Source of the DNA: Pseudomonas pseudonitroreducens | GTDB taxonomy: Bacteria; Pseudomonadota; Gammaproteobacteria; Pseudomonadales; Pseudomonadaceae | Reading direction: 5' to 3' | DNA length: 64,000 bases | Assembly: GCF_021603645.1 (NCBI RefSeq) | Contig: NZ_BQHJ01000013.1 | Span: 146,277-210,276 of the forward strand | Part shown: piece after piece, positions 27,102 through 39,498 of the stretch | Layout of the letters: every line of letters begins with the position of its first letter | Position numbering within the stretch: the first letter of the stretch is position 1 | The notes under the pieces: model-generated | What the model saw: the letters and a program-made list of their open reading frames with translations, nothing else | What the model was told of the DNA's origin: nothing | The model's database searches: none | Made by a program: the position numbers and the translations under genes

Positions 27102-29161
27102 CAGGCGTTGCCTTCGATGCCCAGTACCTTGAACAGGAAGGCGTACTCCAGCGCGACATCCTTCAGGCCCTGGTAGCGGCCGCTCATGCCGCCGTGGCCG
27201 GCGCCCAGGTCGGTCTTGAGCAGCAGCAGGCGCTCGTCGGTCTTGCTGACGCGCAGCTTGGCCACCCACTTGGCGGCTTCCCAGTACTGCACGCGGCTGT
27301 CGTTGTAGCCGGCCACCACCAGGAGTGCCGGGTAGTCCTGGGCGCTGACGTTCTCGTAGGGCGCGTAGGCACGGATGCGCTCGTAGACCTCAGGCTCCTG
27401 CGGATTGCCCCACTCGTCGTACTCGGTGACGGTCAGTGGCAGGTCAGGGTTGAGCATGCTGTTGAGCACGTCGACGAAGGGCACTTCGGCAATGGCGGCG
27501 GCGAACAGCTGCGGGCTCTGGTTGAGCACTGCACCGATCAGCAGGCCGCCGGCGCTGCCGCCGCTGATGGCCAGTTGCGCCGGGGTGCTGTAGCCGTGGC
27601 TCAGCAGGTGCTCGGCACAGGCGATGAAGTCGCTGAAGGTGTTCTGCTTGTGCTCCAGCTTGCCGGCGCGGTACCAGGCTTCACCCAGTTCGCCGCCGCC
27701 GCGCACATGGGCGATGGCGAAGACGAAGCCGCGCTCGAGCAGGCTCAGGCGCGCGTGAGAGAACCAGGGGTCGAGGCTCTCGCCGTAGGCGCCGTAGCCG
27801 TAGAGGTAGAGTGGCGCCGGCTGGCCACGAGCGATGCTCTCGAGCACATCGCGGCGGCCGACCAGGCTGATCGGCACCTGTACGCCGTCGCGGGCGACCG
27901 CCCAGAGGCGGCGGCTTTCATAGGCGTCGGCATCGAACGGGCCTTCCACCGGGGTCTGCTTCAATACCTTCTGTTCGCCGCTGGAAAGCTCCAGCTGGCG
28001 GATCTGCGCCGGACGGTTGAGGGCTTCATAGCGCAGGCGGATCACCGCGCTGTCGAACTCCAGGCTGTCCTGCACGTAGAGGTTGTAGGCGGCGTCCGGC
28101 AGGTCGACACGGTGCGCCGGTTGGCCGTGCGGGTGGACTTCGACGATCGGCAGGCCGCCTTCGCGCAGGCTCAGGGTCAGCGCGCTGGCGCTCAGGGTCA
28201 GGCCTTCGAGCATCACGTCGTCGCGGTGCGCCACCAGCTCGCGCCAATGGGGGCGCATCGGCTGCGCTTCGCTGGCCTGGTAGAGGGCGAAGTTGATGCC
28301 GGTCTGGTTGCTGCGGATCAGCCAGGCCCAGTCACCCTCAAGACGACCGTGGTCCGGATAGTACTCGTGGCCTTCCTCGCGGGGCGCCAGGCAGACGAAC
28401 TCGCCTTCCGGCGTGCTGGCGTCCAGTACCCAGGCCTCACTGGTGGTCTTGCTGTTCAGCAGCAGCACCAGTTGGCGCTCGGAGCTGGCGCGGTAGCAGT
28501 TGAGGAAGAAGCGTCCGTCAGATTCCTCGAAGATCAGCTGTGCGCCGCTTTCGCCCAGGCGATGGCGGTAGAGTTTGTGCGGACGGTGGGTGTCGTCCAG
28601 CTCGCCGAAGAACAGCGTGCGGTTGTCGTTGGCCCAGGTCAGGCTGCCATCGCAATCGTCGAAGGGCAGGGTGGTGACGCTGCCATCAGCCAGTTCCTTC
28701 ACGTACAGGGTATATATCTCGTCGCCACTGGTATCCAGGCTGTAGGCCAGCTTCGAATGATCGGGACTGATGCTGAAGGCACCGACCGACAGGAAACCGT
28801 CGCCAGCCAGGGCGTTCGGGTCCAGCAGCAACTGCTCGGCGCTCTCGTCGACGCTCAGCGAACCATCGGCCGGGCGCGGGCTGCGGTAGTGGCGCGGGTA
28901 CTCGTCGCCAGCCGTGGTGCGCTGGTAATAGAGCCAGGGGCCCCAGGGCGTGGGCAGCGACAGGTCGGTCTCGCGGATACGGCTCTTGATCTCCTGGAAC
29001 AGCGATTCGCGCAGGTTCGTCTGAGGAAGAAGCCGATCTTCGAGGTAGGCATTTTCTGCTTTCAGGTACTCGAGGACGTCTTCCGCATCGCGGTTTTCCA
29101 GCCAGGCGTAAGGATCGGCGGCGGCCTCGCGGCGGGCGATGGGGGGCTGGCGGTCAGTCAT
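27101..29161 (-). CDS. Oligopeptidase B
   Basis: 686 aa. Cytosolic serine peptidase (S9A) that cuts small peptides after Arg/Lys. N-terminal seven-blade propeller about residues 70-400, then an alpha/beta hydrolase. Catalytic Ser in [12 protein letters not shown], Asp in [10 protein letters not shown], His in [16 protein letters not shown] and [13 protein letters not shown] are family motifs. Start [12 protein letters not shown] with GAGGATT upstream. Sometimes named opdB or ptrB. Confidence 0.93.
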   Translation of the reverse strand: MTDRQPPIARREAAADPYAWLENRDAEDVLEYLKAENAYLEDRLLPQTNLRESLFQEIKSRIRETDLSLPTPWGPWLYYQRTTAGDEYPRHYRSPRPADGSLSVDESAEQLLLDPNALAGDGFLSVGAFSISPDHSKLAYSLDTSGDEIYTLYVKELADGSVTTLPFDDCDGSLTWANDNRTLFFGELDDTHRPHKLYRHRLGESGAQLIFEESDGRFFLNCYRASSERQLVLLLNSKTTSEAWVLDASTPEGEFVCLAPREEGHEYYPDHGRLEGDWAWLIRSNQTGINFALYQASEAQPMRPHWRELVAHRDDVMLEGLTLSASALTLSLREGGLPIVEVHPHGQPAHRVDLPDAAYNLYVQDSLEFDSAVIRLRYEALNRPAQIRQLELSSGEQKVLKQTPVEGPFDADAYESRRLWAVARDGVQVPISLVGRRDVLESIARGQPAPLYLYGYGAYGESLDPWFSHARLSLLERGFVFAIAHVRGGGELGEAWYRAGKLEHKQNTFSDFIACAEHLLSHGYSTPAQLAISGGSAGGLLIGAVLNQSPQLFAAAIAEVPFVDVLNSMLNPDLPLTVTEYDEWGNPQEPEVYERIRAYAPYENVSAQDYPALLVVAGYNDSRVQYWEAAKWVAKLRVSKTDERLLLLKTDLGAGHGGMSGRYQGLKDVALEYAFLFKVLGIEGNA

Positions 29162-29264
29162 GGCGAATCCTCGGCGGCGGCATGGATGACGCCTGGCTGC
29201 GCACCCACGGGGAAAAGGAGCTATCATACGCACCCCTCTGTCGACACCGCACGTACGTACGCGC

Positions 29265-29735
29265 ATGAACGAACACGATTACACGCTTGCCTGGGGCGCC
29301 TATATCGCCGCCGGCCTTGGCCTGACCCTGGTCTGGTTCCTGATGACCGGCTGGATGTGGCGCTGGCTGCGCGAACCCCTGCGGGTGATCGTCATCGTCC
29401 TGCTGTTCACCCCGACCCCAGTGGACCCGGCGAACAACCTGTACGCCCCGGCGATCGCGATCACCGCGCTGGATGTGGTGTTCAAGGTAGGCAACAACGC
29501 CTGGCGCGCCGTCTCCGATCTCGCCCTGGTACTGCTCGCGGCGTTTGGCCTGTACCTGCTGTTCGTGCTGATCCGCTGGCCGCTGGAGCGCTCCATGAAG
29601 AAGCGCCGCCAGGAGAAGATCGACGAAGACGAGCCGACCCTGCGCCAGTTGATGCAGCCTGAACTGGTTGAGGGCGTGGACTCCCACCCCAGCGAACGGC
29701 ACGACAACCGCGCGCGGATCGAACCGCGCCTGTAG
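29265..29735 (+). CDS. Conserved inner-membrane protein
   Basis: 156 aa with three predicted helices (about residues 9-27, 38-58 and 82-102) and a charged cytosolic tail (MKKRRQEKIDEDEP). The MCF-like P-rich stretch FTPTPVDPANN follows helix 2. Conserved next to oligopeptidase B and the HIT gene in pseudomonads; no function known. Confidence 0.8.
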   Translation: MNEHDYTLAWGAYIAAGLGLTLVWFLMTGWMWRWLREPLRVIVIVLLFTPTPVDPANNLYAPAIAITALDVVFKVGNNAWRAVSDLALVLLAAFGLYLLFVLIRWPLERSMKKRRQEKIDEDEPTLRQLMQPELVEGVDSHPSERHDNRARIEPRL

Positions 29736-29799
29736 TCCGGCCTTGCGTCCCGCCCTGCACGCGTCCAGCATGAACTGAACGGCCTTTCGAGGAGTTCCC

Positions 29800-30246
29800 A
29801 TGGACTGCGTGTTCTGTGCCATCGCGGCCGGTCGCGTGCCGGCCCGTACCCTCTACGAAGACGATCATTTCATCGTGCTGCTGGACATCTATCCGCTGCG
29901 CCCTGCGCACCTGCTGCTGGTGGCCCGCGAGCACGCGACCTTTCTGCACCAGCTCTCCGAGGCGGCGCAGCAGGACCTGATCCCGCTGGCCGAGCGCATG
30001 CAGCGTGTGTTGCGCCGCGCGGGCTATGGGCGGGTCGGCATCAACCTGCTGGTCAACGATGGTCCTGCGGCCAACCAGCATGTCCCACATTTTCATCTGC
30101 ACCTTATCCCGCGCGAGTTGAGCGACTTGCCGGCGCTGCTGCTGCGCGCACTCACGCGGTTCCTGCCGTTGGGGCGGAAAAGGATGCAGAATCGCCTGGA
30201 ACGCGAGCTGCATCAGCTGCGCGAGGCACTGATGGAGGAGAACTGA
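29800..30246 (+). CDS. HIT-family nucleotide hydrolase/transferase
   Basis: 148 aa. The HIT active site is HVPHFHLHLIPR near residue 100, with the nucleophilic His in the middle. CVFCAIAAGRVPARTLYEDD is the start of the family (the two cysteines may bind zinc). It acts on AMP conjugates. Ribosome site GAGGAG, 5-6 nt upstream. Precedes the glutamine amidotransferase by 3 bp. Confidence 0.9.
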   Translation: MDCVFCAIAAGRVPARTLYEDDHFIVLLDIYPLRPAHLLLVAREHATFLHQLSEAAQQDLIPLAERMQRVLRRAGYGRVGINLLVNDGPAANQHVPHFHLHLIPRELSDLPALLLRALTRFLPLGRKRMQNRLERELHQLREALMEEN

Positions 30247-30249
30247 TTC

Positions 30250-31023
30250 ATGTGCGAGTTGCTCGGCATGAGCGCCAACGTCCCGACGGACATCGTCTTC
30301 AGCTTCACCGGGCTGATGCAGCGCGGCGGCGGCACCGGCCCGCACCGCGACGGCTGGGGCATCGCCTTCTATGAAGGACGCGGAGTGCGGCTGTTCCAGG
30401 ATCCGACTGCGAGCGTCGACTCGGAAGTCGCGCGCTTGGTGCAGCGCTACCCGATCAAGAGCGAGTCGGTCATCGGCCATATCCGTCAGGCCAACGTCGG
30501 CAAGGTCTGCCTCTCCAACACCCACCCCTTCGTGCGTGAAATGGGCGGGCGCTACTGGACATTCGCCCACAACGGCCAGCTTGCCGACTTTCATCCCGAA
30601 CCCGGGCTCTATCGCGCCGTGGGCGATACCGACAGCGAAGCGGCGTTCTGCGATCTGCTCAATCGTGTGCGCCGCGCCTTCCCCGAGCCGGTGCCGGTGG
30701 AAGTGCTGTTGCCCACCCTGGTCACCGCTTGCGCGTCGTATCGTGAGAAGGGGGTGTTCAACTGCCTGCTCAGTGACGGCGACTGGCTGTTCACCTTCTG
30801 CAGCACCAAGCTGGCCTGGATCACCCGCCGTGCGCCGTTCGGCCCGGCGCGGCTGCGCGATGCCGACCTGACCGTGGACTTCCAGTCGGAAACCACGCCC
30901 AACGACGTGGTGACGGTGATCGCGACCGAGCCGCTGACCGATAACGAGAACTGGACCCTGATGCAGGGCGGCGAATGGATGCTCTGGTGGCGCGGCGAGA
31001 TCGTCACCCAGGGGCGTATCTGA
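30250..31023 (+). CDS. Class II glutamine amidotransferase (YafJ-like)
   Basis: 257 aa. The N-terminal Cys2 ([10 protein letters not shown]) is the nucleophile after Met removal. [39 protein letters not shown] and [10 protein letters not shown] are class II motifs binding glutamine. It may be only an amidohydrolase as no partner domain is attached. Follows the HIT gene immediately, likely co-transcribed. Confidence 0.88.
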   Translation: MCELLGMSANVPTDIVFSFTGLMQRGGGTGPHRDGWGIAFYEGRGVRLFQDPTASVDSEVARLVQRYPIKSESVIGHIRQANVGKVCLSNTHPFVREMGGRYWTFAHNGQLADFHPEPGLYRAVGDTDSEAAFCDLLNRVRRAFPEPVPVEVLLPTLVTACASYREKGVFNCLLSDGDWLFTFCSTKLAWITRRAPFGPARLRDADLTVDFQSETTPNDVVTVIATEPLTDNENWTLMQGGEWMLWWRGEIVTQGRI

Positions 31024-31121
31024 GCGGGACGTGAGGCAGTCCCGGAAGTGGTGGGACGCGATGGGCGAGAATCGCCGCTGCCTTGCCTCTGGCATGCAGC
31101 TCACAAGAACAAGGGGGAAAC

Positions 31122-31646
31122 ATGCTGCGCAGTTACATTCGCATGGTGCTGTTCGCGCTGGGCCTGATGGTCGCGGTGCAGGTGCCGGGCTTCATCAAGG
31201 ACTACGCACAACGCGTCGATGCCCACCGTATCGAGGCGGCCCAGGCGCTGGAAGGCTTCAAGGGGACTTCCGGGCAGTTCTTCCAAGGCGACCTGAATGC
31301 TCTGGTGGCGCACTATCGCGGCAGCCCGGACCCGGTTTTCCAGCGCGATGCCGACAATATCGAGCGGCTGATGCGCCGCGCCCAGCTGTTCGAGAACGAA
31401 TGGCAGGCCCTGCAGGGCACCTGGTACCAGCGCGCCGTGCACATGGTGACGGCGCCGAACCACGAGCTGCTGCAGGAGACCTATGCCAATTATCGCTACC
31501 AGGTGGTGCTGGAGCCCGAGGCCATCGGCTGGGCGCTGGCCGGCGGCCTGCTGCTGGCCTGGATTGCCGAGGTGCTGATGGCCTCGGTGGCGGCGCTGGT
31601 CGGCCTGGGCGACAACCGCCGCGCTTCGCGGCGGCACTGGAACTGA
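31122..31646 (+). CDS. DUF2937 membrane protein
   Basis: 174 aa from MLRSYIRMVLFALGLMVAVQVPGF, with helices at ~8-24 and ~128-150 and a long loop between (QALEGFKGTSGQFFQGDLNALVAHY). This is the DUF2937 pattern. Chosen ATG has AAGGGGGAAA upstream. Unknown role. Confidence 0.85.
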   Translation: MLRSYIRMVLFALGLMVAVQVPGFIKDYAQRVDAHRIEAAQALEGFKGTSGQFFQGDLNALVAHYRGSPDPVFQRDADNIERLMRRAQLFENEWQALQGTWYQRAVHMVTAPNHELLQETYANYRYQVVLEPEAIGWALAGGLLLAWIAEVLMASVAALVGLGDNRRASRRHWN

Positions 31647-31665
31647 TACCGCCGACGGCTTTTCT

Positions 31666-31754
31666 GTAGGAGCGAGCTTGCTCGCGAACCCTTGTCAACC
31701 TGACGTCCTGCTGTCAGGCGGGACACCGATGTTCGCGAGCAAGCTCGCTCCTGC
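31666..31754. repeat. REPIN, copy 4
   Basis: GTAGGAGCGAGCTTGCTCGC ... TTCGCGAGCAAGCTCGCTCC (ending TGC rather than TAC), between DUF2937 and aceK, which converge. Confidence 0.9.
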
Positions 31755-31774
31755 AAGGTGGTGCCTGAGGTCCG

Positions 31775-33511
31775 CTACCGCGCCAGTGCTTCTTCTGGCG
31801 ACTCATGCCGGCGGTAGGGGAAGACATCGATCACTTTTCCCGCGCGAATCTGCTCCTGCAGCCCCTTCCAGTAATCCGCGTCGAACAGGTTGCCGTGCAG
31901 CTTGGCGAATTGCCGGCGCAGCTTCAGGTCGACGAACAGGAAGCGTGGGAATTCCTCCGGGAACACGTCCATCGGCCCCACCGAGTACCAGGGCTCGGAT
32001 GACATCTCGTCCTCCTCGTAGCGCGCCGGCGGGATGTGGCGGAAATTCACTTCGGTCAGGTAGCTGATCTCGTCGTAGTCGTAGAACACCACCCTGCCGT
32101 GGCGGGTGACGCCGAAGTTCTTCAGCAGCATGTCGCCGGGGAAGATGTTCGCCGCCGCCAGTTGCTTGATCGCCAGCCCGTAGTCATACAGTGCCTCGTG
32201 TACCTGGGCTTCGGTGGCGTGCTCGAGGTAGAGGTTCAGCGGCGTCATGCGGCGCTCGGTCCAGCAGTGGCGGATCAGCACCACGTCGTCTTCCAGCACC
32301 ACCGTGGAGGGTGCGACGTCCAGCAGCTCGGCCAGGCAGTCCGGGTCGAACTTGCTCACCGGGAAGCGGAAGTCGGCGAACTGCTGGGTGTCGGCCAGGC
32401 GGCCGACGCGGTCGTGGTTCTTCACCAACTGGTACTTCTGGATCACCGTGGCGTGGTCTACGGTCTTGGCCGGGTTGAAGTTGTCCTTGATGATCTTGAA
32501 CACCGTATTGAAGCCGGGCAGGGTGAACACGCTCATCACCATGCCGCGCACGCCCGGGGCCATGACGAAGCGGTCGTCGGTGGCCGCCAGGTGGTTGATC
32601 AGCGCGCGGTAGAACTCGCTCTTGCCCTGCTTGTAGAAGCCGATGGAGGTGTACAGCTCGGCGATGTGCTTGCCCGGCAGCAGGCGCTTGAGGAAGGCGA
32701 CCATCTCCGCCGGCACCGGCGCGTCGACCATGAAGTAGGAGCGGGTGAAGGAGAAGATGATCGAGACCTCGGCCTCGTCGGTGATCACCGTGTCGAACTG
32801 GATGCCGCGCCCTTCGTGGTGCACCAGCGGGAACACCAGCGGCCATTGCTCCTCGGGGGTGAACAGGCGGCCCACCAGGTAGGCGCCCTTGTTGCGGTAG
32901 AACACCGAGCCGATCAGCTCGATGGTCAGGGTCGGGTCCTTGCACACCCAGTCCGGCAGGTTGGCGTGCAGCAGGTGATCCATGCGCTCCAGGTCGCGCT
33001 CGCGGTCGTCGTAGTCCACGGCGAAGCGGTAGTCGTCGAAGATGTTCTCCAGCGCCTGGCGTAGCTTGCCGCCTGGGCGGTAGAGGCGCGTGTGCGGATC
33101 GCGCGAGTGGGCGCGTAGCGCGGGCCGGGTGGTGTGGACGAACATCGTGCCGTCGCTGATGTTGTCGTGGCTGAACAGGCCGCAGAAGATCGAGTTGAAC
33201 CAGGTCTCCGCCAGCTCGTCGTCCAGCCGCGGGTCTATGAGGGTGATGTAGGCGCTCTTGGCGATGGGCCAGCGCTCCACGTCCACCAGGTCGATACCGG
33301 CCATGGCGCGGGTCAGGCGCTCGACGGTCTCGGCGACCTTTTCCTCGTACAGGTTAATGCGCTCGGCCGAGGCCTGCTGCGCTTCCTGCCAATGTGCCTG
33401 TTCGAAGCGTGCGGGCGCGCCGGCGGTGATCCGGTGGAACTGCGCGCGGTAGTCGTCGAAGCCTTCGAGGATCAGGGTCGCGATCTCGGTCGCCGGCCAG
33501 TGCTGAGCCAT
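31775..33511 (-). CDS. aceK: Isocitrate dehydrogenase kinase/phosphatase
   Basis: 578 aa. It turns isocitrate dehydrogenase off by phosphorylation when cells grow on acetate or fatty acids, sending carbon to the glyoxylate shunt, and reverses it. Family blocks present: [48 protein letters not shown] (AMP/ATP region) and [16 protein letters not shown] (Asp of the kinase core). Start [11 protein letters not shown]; a long upstream extension has no support. Here it is not next to aceA/icd. Confidence 0.94.
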   Translation of the reverse strand: MAQHWPATEIATLILEGFDDYRAQFHRITAGAPARFEQAHWQEAQQASAERINLYEEKVAETVERLTRAMAGIDLVDVERWPIAKSAYITLIDPRLDDELAETWFNSIFCGLFSHDNISDGTMFVHTTRPALRAHSRDPHTRLYRPGGKLRQALENIFDDYRFAVDYDDRERDLERMDHLLHANLPDWVCKDPTLTIELIGSVFYRNKGAYLVGRLFTPEEQWPLVFPLVHHEGRGIQFDTVITDEAEVSIIFSFTRSYFMVDAPVPAEMVAFLKRLLPGKHIAELYTSIGFYKQGKSEFYRALINHLAATDDRFVMAPGVRGMVMSVFTLPGFNTVFKIIKDNFNPAKTVDHATVIQKYQLVKNHDRVGRLADTQQFADFRFPVSKFDPDCLAELLDVAPSTVVLEDDVVLIRHCWTERRMTPLNLYLEHATEAQVHEALYDYGLAIKQLAAANIFPGDMLLKNFGVTRHGRVVFYDYDEISYLTEVNFRHIPPARYEEDEMSSEPWYSVGPMDVFPEEFPRFLFVDLKLRRQFAKLHGNLFDADYWKGLQEQIRAGKVIDVFPYRRHESPEEALAR

Positions 33512-33662
33512 GGGAGCGCCTCTGCAGAATTCTTGTGCAGCGAGCTTAGCCACGGCCAACGGCGAGGGAAAGGGCGAATTCTCCGGACGATCCTTCAGCT
33601 TTCCCGGGCGTATCCCACGTATGCTGGTCGGCCCGTTCTTTCTGGCAAGGAGCTGACAAACG

Positions 33663-34160
33663 ATGGACGGCATCCGCATCGAACGCTGCACGGAGCAGCA
33701 CATCAATGGCCTCGCGGCCCTCTACAACGAGCCTGCGGTCGCTCGCCAGCTGCTGCAGATGCCGCACCAGGCGCCGGAGCTATGGCGCAAGCGACTGGTA
33801 CTGGATGACGAGCGTCGGCTGACGCTGCTGGCGATGCACCAGGACCAGGTGGTGGGCAGCGCCAGCCTGGAACAGTACCCGCGCGTGCGCCGGGCGCATT
33901 GCGGCAGTATCGGCATGGGTGTGGCAACTGCCTGGCAGGGCCGGGGAGTCGGCACACGCTTGCTGGCGGAACTGATGGAAGTTGCCGACAACTGGATGGG
34001 CTTGCGCCGTGTCGAGCTCACCGTCTTTTCCGACAACCAGCCTGCCATCGCGCTGTACCAGAAGTTCGGCTTCGAGGTGGAGGGGCAATTGCGCGAATAC
34101 GCCATTCGCGACGGCGTCTACACCGACGTGCTGAGCATGGCGCGCCTGCGCAGGAGCTGA
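33663..34160 (+). CDS. GNAT N-acetyltransferase, YhhY-like
   Basis: 165 aa. GNAT fold: [21 protein letters not shown] is the acetyl-CoA motif; [33 protein letters not shown] is close, from memory, to E. coli YhhY, which acetylates phenylalanine/methionine-type amines. Ribosome site AAGGAG about 9 nt upstream. Ends 85 bp before an EamA gene on the same strand. Confidence 0.86.
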   Translation: MDGIRIERCTEQHINGLAALYNEPAVARQLLQMPHQAPELWRKRLVLDDERRLTLLAMHQDQVVGSASLEQYPRVRRAHCGSIGMGVATAWQGRGVGTRLLAELMEVADNWMGLRRVELTVFSDNQPAIALYQKFGFEVEGQLREYAIRDGVYTDVLSMARLRRS

Positions 34161-34245
34161 TGGTGGACTTTGAAAGTCAGCTGTGGATGGATGTGATTCT
34201 CCACCAGCGTAGTCTGGTGGCCTACCTGCCCTGGAGCTGTTCGCG

Positions 34246-35151
34246 ATGAATCCCGCCGCCCTGCTGAACCTGCTCGCTCTGGCCGCCATCTGGGGTGCCA
34301 GCTTCCTGTTCATGCGCCAACTGGTGCCGGCCATCGGGGTAATGCCGACGGCGTTTTTCCGGGTGTTCCTGTCTGCGCTCGGGCTGGTGGTCATCCTGCT
34401 GGTGCTGCGCACGCGCTGGGATTTCCGCGGCAAGCTGGGGCGCATCCTGATCATCGGCGTAATCAGCTCGGGTATCCCGGTGCTGATGTACAGCCTGGCG
34501 GCGCAGACGTTGCCGGCCGGCTATTCGGCGATCTTCAACGCGACCACGCCGCTGATGGGCGTGCTGATCGGCTCGCTGTTCTTTGGCGAGGCGCTGACTG
34601 GCGCCAAGTCGCTGGGCGTGTTGCTGGGACTGGCGGGGGTCGCCGTGCTGACCCGCGCCGGCCCGGTGCCGTTCGATGCCGGGCTGCTCTGGGGGGCTGC
34701 CGCCTGCCTGGTGGCGACCACCTGCTACGGCTTCGCCGGCTTCATCACCAAGCGCTGGATCAACGACCAGGGTGGCCTGGACTTCGGCGTCTCGGCGCTG
34801 GGCAGCCAGACTGGTGCGACGCTGTGCCTGCTGCCGTTCTTCCTCGGTACCAGCCTGGACATGCCGCTGGCGCCGCTGCTGGAGCCGAAAGTCCTGCTGG
34901 CCCTGGCCGGGTTGGGTTTTCTCTGCACGTCCTTCGCCTACGTCCTGTACTTCCGCCTGCTGGCCAGCATCGGCCCGCTGAAGACCATGACGGTGACTTT
35001 CCTGATCCCGCCCTTCGGTGTGTTCTGGGGGGTACTGCTGCTGGACGAGTCGCTGTCCTGGGCGCACCTGCAGGGTGGCGTGCTGATCGCCGCGGCATTG
35101 TGGCTGGTGCTGCGCCCGGCGCCGGTGGCGAAGGTGGAAGCGGCGGGGTGA
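34246..35151 (+). CDS. EamA-family (DMT) exporter 1
   Basis: 301 aa with about ten membrane helices in two EamA repeats (N-half AAIWGASFLFMRQLVPAIG..., C-half starting ~AACLVATTCYGFAGF). Drug/metabolite exporter; substrates of this group are amino acids or small metabolites and cannot be read from sequence. Ends at the edge of the 71-bp repeat array; the second EamA gene faces it from the other side. Confidence 0.86.
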   Translation: MNPAALLNLLALAAIWGASFLFMRQLVPAIGVMPTAFFRVFLSALGLVVILLVLRTRWDFRGKLGRILIIGVISSGIPVLMYSLAAQTLPAGYSAIFNATTPLMGVLIGSLFFGEALTGAKSLGVLLGLAGVAVLTRAGPVPFDAGLLWGAAACLVATTCYGFAGFITKRWINDQGGLDFGVSALGSQTGATLCLLPFFLGTSLDMPLAPLLEPKVLLALAGLGFLCTSFAYVLYFRLLASIGPLKTMTVTFLIPPFGVFWGVLLLDESLSWAHLQGGVLIAAALWLVLRPAPVAKVEAAG

Positions 35152-35199
35152 TTGGGTAGTGAGGGGCGGGCGCTGAAAGTTCGGTGCAGCAGGTTCCCC

Positions 35200-35590
35200 T
35201 CACCCCAGCCCTCTCCCTGAGGGAGAGGGGGCCGTTCGTGGCGGCTGACACAAGGGCTTCTCCCTGCACCCAGACCGTCCCCTCTCCCAGAGGGAGAGGG
35301 AGCCGTTCGTGGCGGCCGACACAAGGGCTTCTCCCTGCACCCAAACCGTCCCCTCTCCCTGAGGGAGAGGGGGCCGTTCGTGGCGGCCGACACAAGGGCT
35401 TCTCCCTGCGCCCAAACCGTCCTCTCTCCCAGAGGGAGAGGGGGCCGTTCGTGCCGGCTGACACAGGGGCTTCTCCCTGCACCCAAACCGTCCCCTCTCC
35501 CTGAGGGAGAGGGAGCCGTTCGTGCCGGCCGACACAAGGGTTTCTTCCTGCGCCCAAGCTGTCCCTCTCCCCTTGGGAGAGGGTTAGGTG
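35200..35590. repeat. 71-bp tandem array of GGGAGAGGG palindromes
   Basis: The sequence GCCGTTCGTG starts at 35231, 35302, 35373, 35444 and 35515: an exact 71-bp period, five units. Each unit ends in a palindrome of the type CCCTCTCCCTGAGGGAGAGG, the sixth (35562-35583) degenerate. Units differ by a few bases (CAGAGG versus CTGAGG; TGGCGG versus TGCCGG). Fills the gap between the convergent EamA genes. The short frames across it are not coding. Confidence 0.9.
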
Positions 35591-35612
35591 AGGGAGTCAC
35601 CCTCGCAGCGGG

Positions 35613-36518
35613 CTATCCGTTATCCACCGCTTGTGCGTTCCCAGCGCCCTGCGCCGGAGCCGTCTTGCGAAACACCAGCATCAACCCCATCACGATCAGC
35701 CCCATACCCAGCAGGCCAAGGGCGGACAGGCGATTGCCGAACACCGCGTAATCCATCAGCGCCGTGACCGCCGGCACCAGGTAGAACAGGCTGGTGACGT
35801 TGACCAGGTTGCCCGCCGCGATCATCCGGTAGAGCAGCACGGTGGCCAGCACCGAGACCATCAGCCCCATCCACAGGGCACTGAGGATGAACGCAGCATT
35901 CCACTCCACGTGCAGTGGCTGGAACGGCGCCACGGCGACGCACAGCGCCAGCCCGGCGATGTACTGCAGCGGCAGGGTACCCAGCGGGTTCTCGCGAATG
36001 TTCTTCTGCAGGATCGAACCGCCGGTGATCGACAGCAGCGCCAGCAGGCAGCAGGCCAGCCCGGCGAAGGTCAGCCCGGACAGTCCGATGCTCTGGTAGA
36101 CCACCATCACCAGCCCGATCAGCCCGAGCGCGAGACCGGCAAGGCGCGGCGCCGAGTGCCGGCGTTCGAGCAGGAAGCTGGTGAGCATCGGCTGCACGCC
36201 CAGTACCGTGGCGATGACGCCGGGGGTGACGTGCAGGTCCAGCGCCATCAGGTAGAAGATCGGATAGATGCCCAGCATTACCAGGCCGGTAAGCACGGCG
36301 TGGCGCACCTGTTTGCGCTCACGTGGCCAGCGCAGGCCGATCAGTGGGGAAATGACCAGCAAGGCGAGCAACGCGGTGCCGAAGCGAGCGATGAGGAACA
36401 CCATCGGCGATGCATGGGCCAGGCCCCACTTGCTGATGATGGCGGCGCTGCTCCACAGCAGCACGAACAGCGAGGTACTGGCCAGGCCGGCCAGGGAAGA
36501 ACGAGTGAACGAAATCAT
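35613..36518 (-). CDS. EamA-family (DMT) exporter 2
   Basis: 301 aa with ten predicted helices (TSLFVLLWSSAAIISKWGLAHASP... first repeat; LLALLSITGGSILQKNI second). Drug/metabolite transporter family. Start ATG at 36518 with ACAGG about 9 nt upstream; a GTG three codons earlier is an alternative. The 112-nt leader to the small proline-rich ORF contains two hairpins. Confidence 0.86.
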   Translation of the reverse strand: MISFTRSSLAGLASTSLFVLLWSSAAIISKWGLAHASPMVFLIARFGTALLALLVISPLIGLRWPRERKQVRHAVLTGLVMLGIYPIFYLMALDLHVTPGVIATVLGVQPMLTSFLLERRHSAPRLAGLALGLIGLVMVVYQSIGLSGLTFAGLACCLLALLSITGGSILQKNIRENPLGTLPLQYIAGLALCVAVAPFQPLHVEWNAAFILSALWMGLMVSVLATVLLYRMIAAGNLVNVTSLFYLVPAVTALMDYAVFGNRLSALGLLGMGLIVMGLMLVFRKTAPAQGAGNAQAVDNG

Positions 36519-36548
36519 GCAATGCACCTGTCGTCAGGCAGATCACGA

Positions 36549-36600
36549 CCGGCCTGCGCAGGGCCGGACACATACCGGGAGCCGCGTGAGTTGAACGCGG
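36549..36600 (-). promoter_or_regulatory. Two hairpins in the leader of EamA exporter 2
   Basis: CCGGCC-TGCGCAG-GGCCGG (about 36549-36569) and CCGCGT-GAGTTGA-ACGCGG (36582-36600) lie between the small proline-rich ORF and the exporter start. They could be an attenuator or just stable spacer structures. Confidence 0.4.
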
Positions 36601-36630
36601 AAAACCAGGCGGTGAAAAACGCGTGAGGCG

Positions 36631-36789
36631 TCAGAAGCTCACGCCGGGTGGCGGGTAGGCCGCACCGGGTGGCGGAGGCGACGCGACAGCGACGACAGGA
36701 GGGGGAGGGCAGGCCGCGCCCGCACCCGCGCCGCGTGCCGGGGAGGCTGCAGCGCTGATTGCCGGATCGGGCAATGGGTATCGGGACAT
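36631..36789 (-). CDS. Small proline-rich ORF (possible leader peptide)
   Basis: 52 codons beginning MSRYPLPDPAISAAASPA. It contains two PPPP runs and one PPP run (CPPPPVVAVASPPPPGAAYPPPG) near the end. No domain. Same strand as EamA exporter 2, ending 112 bp before it. Ribosome site weak (CAGG about 11 nt upstream). Polyproline would stall ribosomes when EF-P is limiting, so a regulatory leader is possible; it could also be chance in GC-rich DNA. Confidence 0.4.
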   Translation of the reverse strand: MSRYPLPDPAISAAASPARGAGAGAACPPPPVVAVASPPPPGAAYPPPGVSF

Positions 36790-36949
36790 GGACGGCGAAC
36801 CTGTTCAGTGGCGCAGCAACGGTGCTGCGTGGACTGACTATAGCGGCGCCGAAAGCCGCTGGCGAGCCCTGTGCGAGTCGCGCGGCAATCTGCGATTCCT
36901 GCGACAGAAACGACAACGCGCACAGGCTGCTCGTGGGCTGGCGCTTTTC

Positions 36950-37016
36950 GCAGGGGCGAGCCTGCTCGCGAACCGATTCCGTCGCGGCGCCCGTTCGCGA
37001 GCAGGCTCGCTCCTAC
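36950..37016. repeat. REPIN, copy 5 (variant)
   Basis: GCAGGGGCGAGCCTGCTCGC ... TTCGCGAGCAGGCTCGCTCC; both arms carry compensating CCTGC/GCAGG changes, so pairing is kept. The rest of 36790-37092 shows two copies of CAGAAACGACAACGCG and no gene. Confidence 0.85.
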
Positions 37017-37092
37017 AAGGCGTTCGCCTCCGGCATTGCTCAGGGGAGCGGGCTCCGTCTGCGAATCCGGCCCGGTGCAATCGGCAGAAACG

Positions 37093-37120
37093 ACAACGCG
37101 CGGCCAGGGCCGCGCGTTGT
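37093..37120 (-). terminator. Terminator after the solo polyamine-binding protein gene
   Basis: ACAACGCGCGGCC / GGCCGCGCGTTGT, a 13-bp stem with a minimal loop, 17 bp beyond the stop; GTCGTTTCTG follows on the minus strand. Confidence 0.7.
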
Positions 37121-37136
37121 CAGGCAAGGGTGACGC

Positions 37137-39428
<2,292 letters not shown>

Positions 39429-39498
39429 TTAGGTTGGAGCTGTGCAGACCCAGCAGCCTATGCCCGGCGGGCTTCGTAGTCCAGTCGGGGCGCCCGGC

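Noticed and set aside
27194-29662. 822-codon frame antisense to oligopeptidase B
   Set aside because: Mirror of a real gene in GC-rich DNA; no ribosome site or recognisable domain.
35184-35557. Several open frames reading PLTPALSLRERG-type peptides in both directions
   Set aside because: They are translations of the 71-bp repeat array; such peptides are well-known annotation errors.
36639-37133. Open frames of 80-160 codons over REPIN 5
   Set aside because: Repeat-derived (ASLLANRF-type peptides) and without ribosome sites; only the 52-codon proline-rich frame was kept as a candidate.
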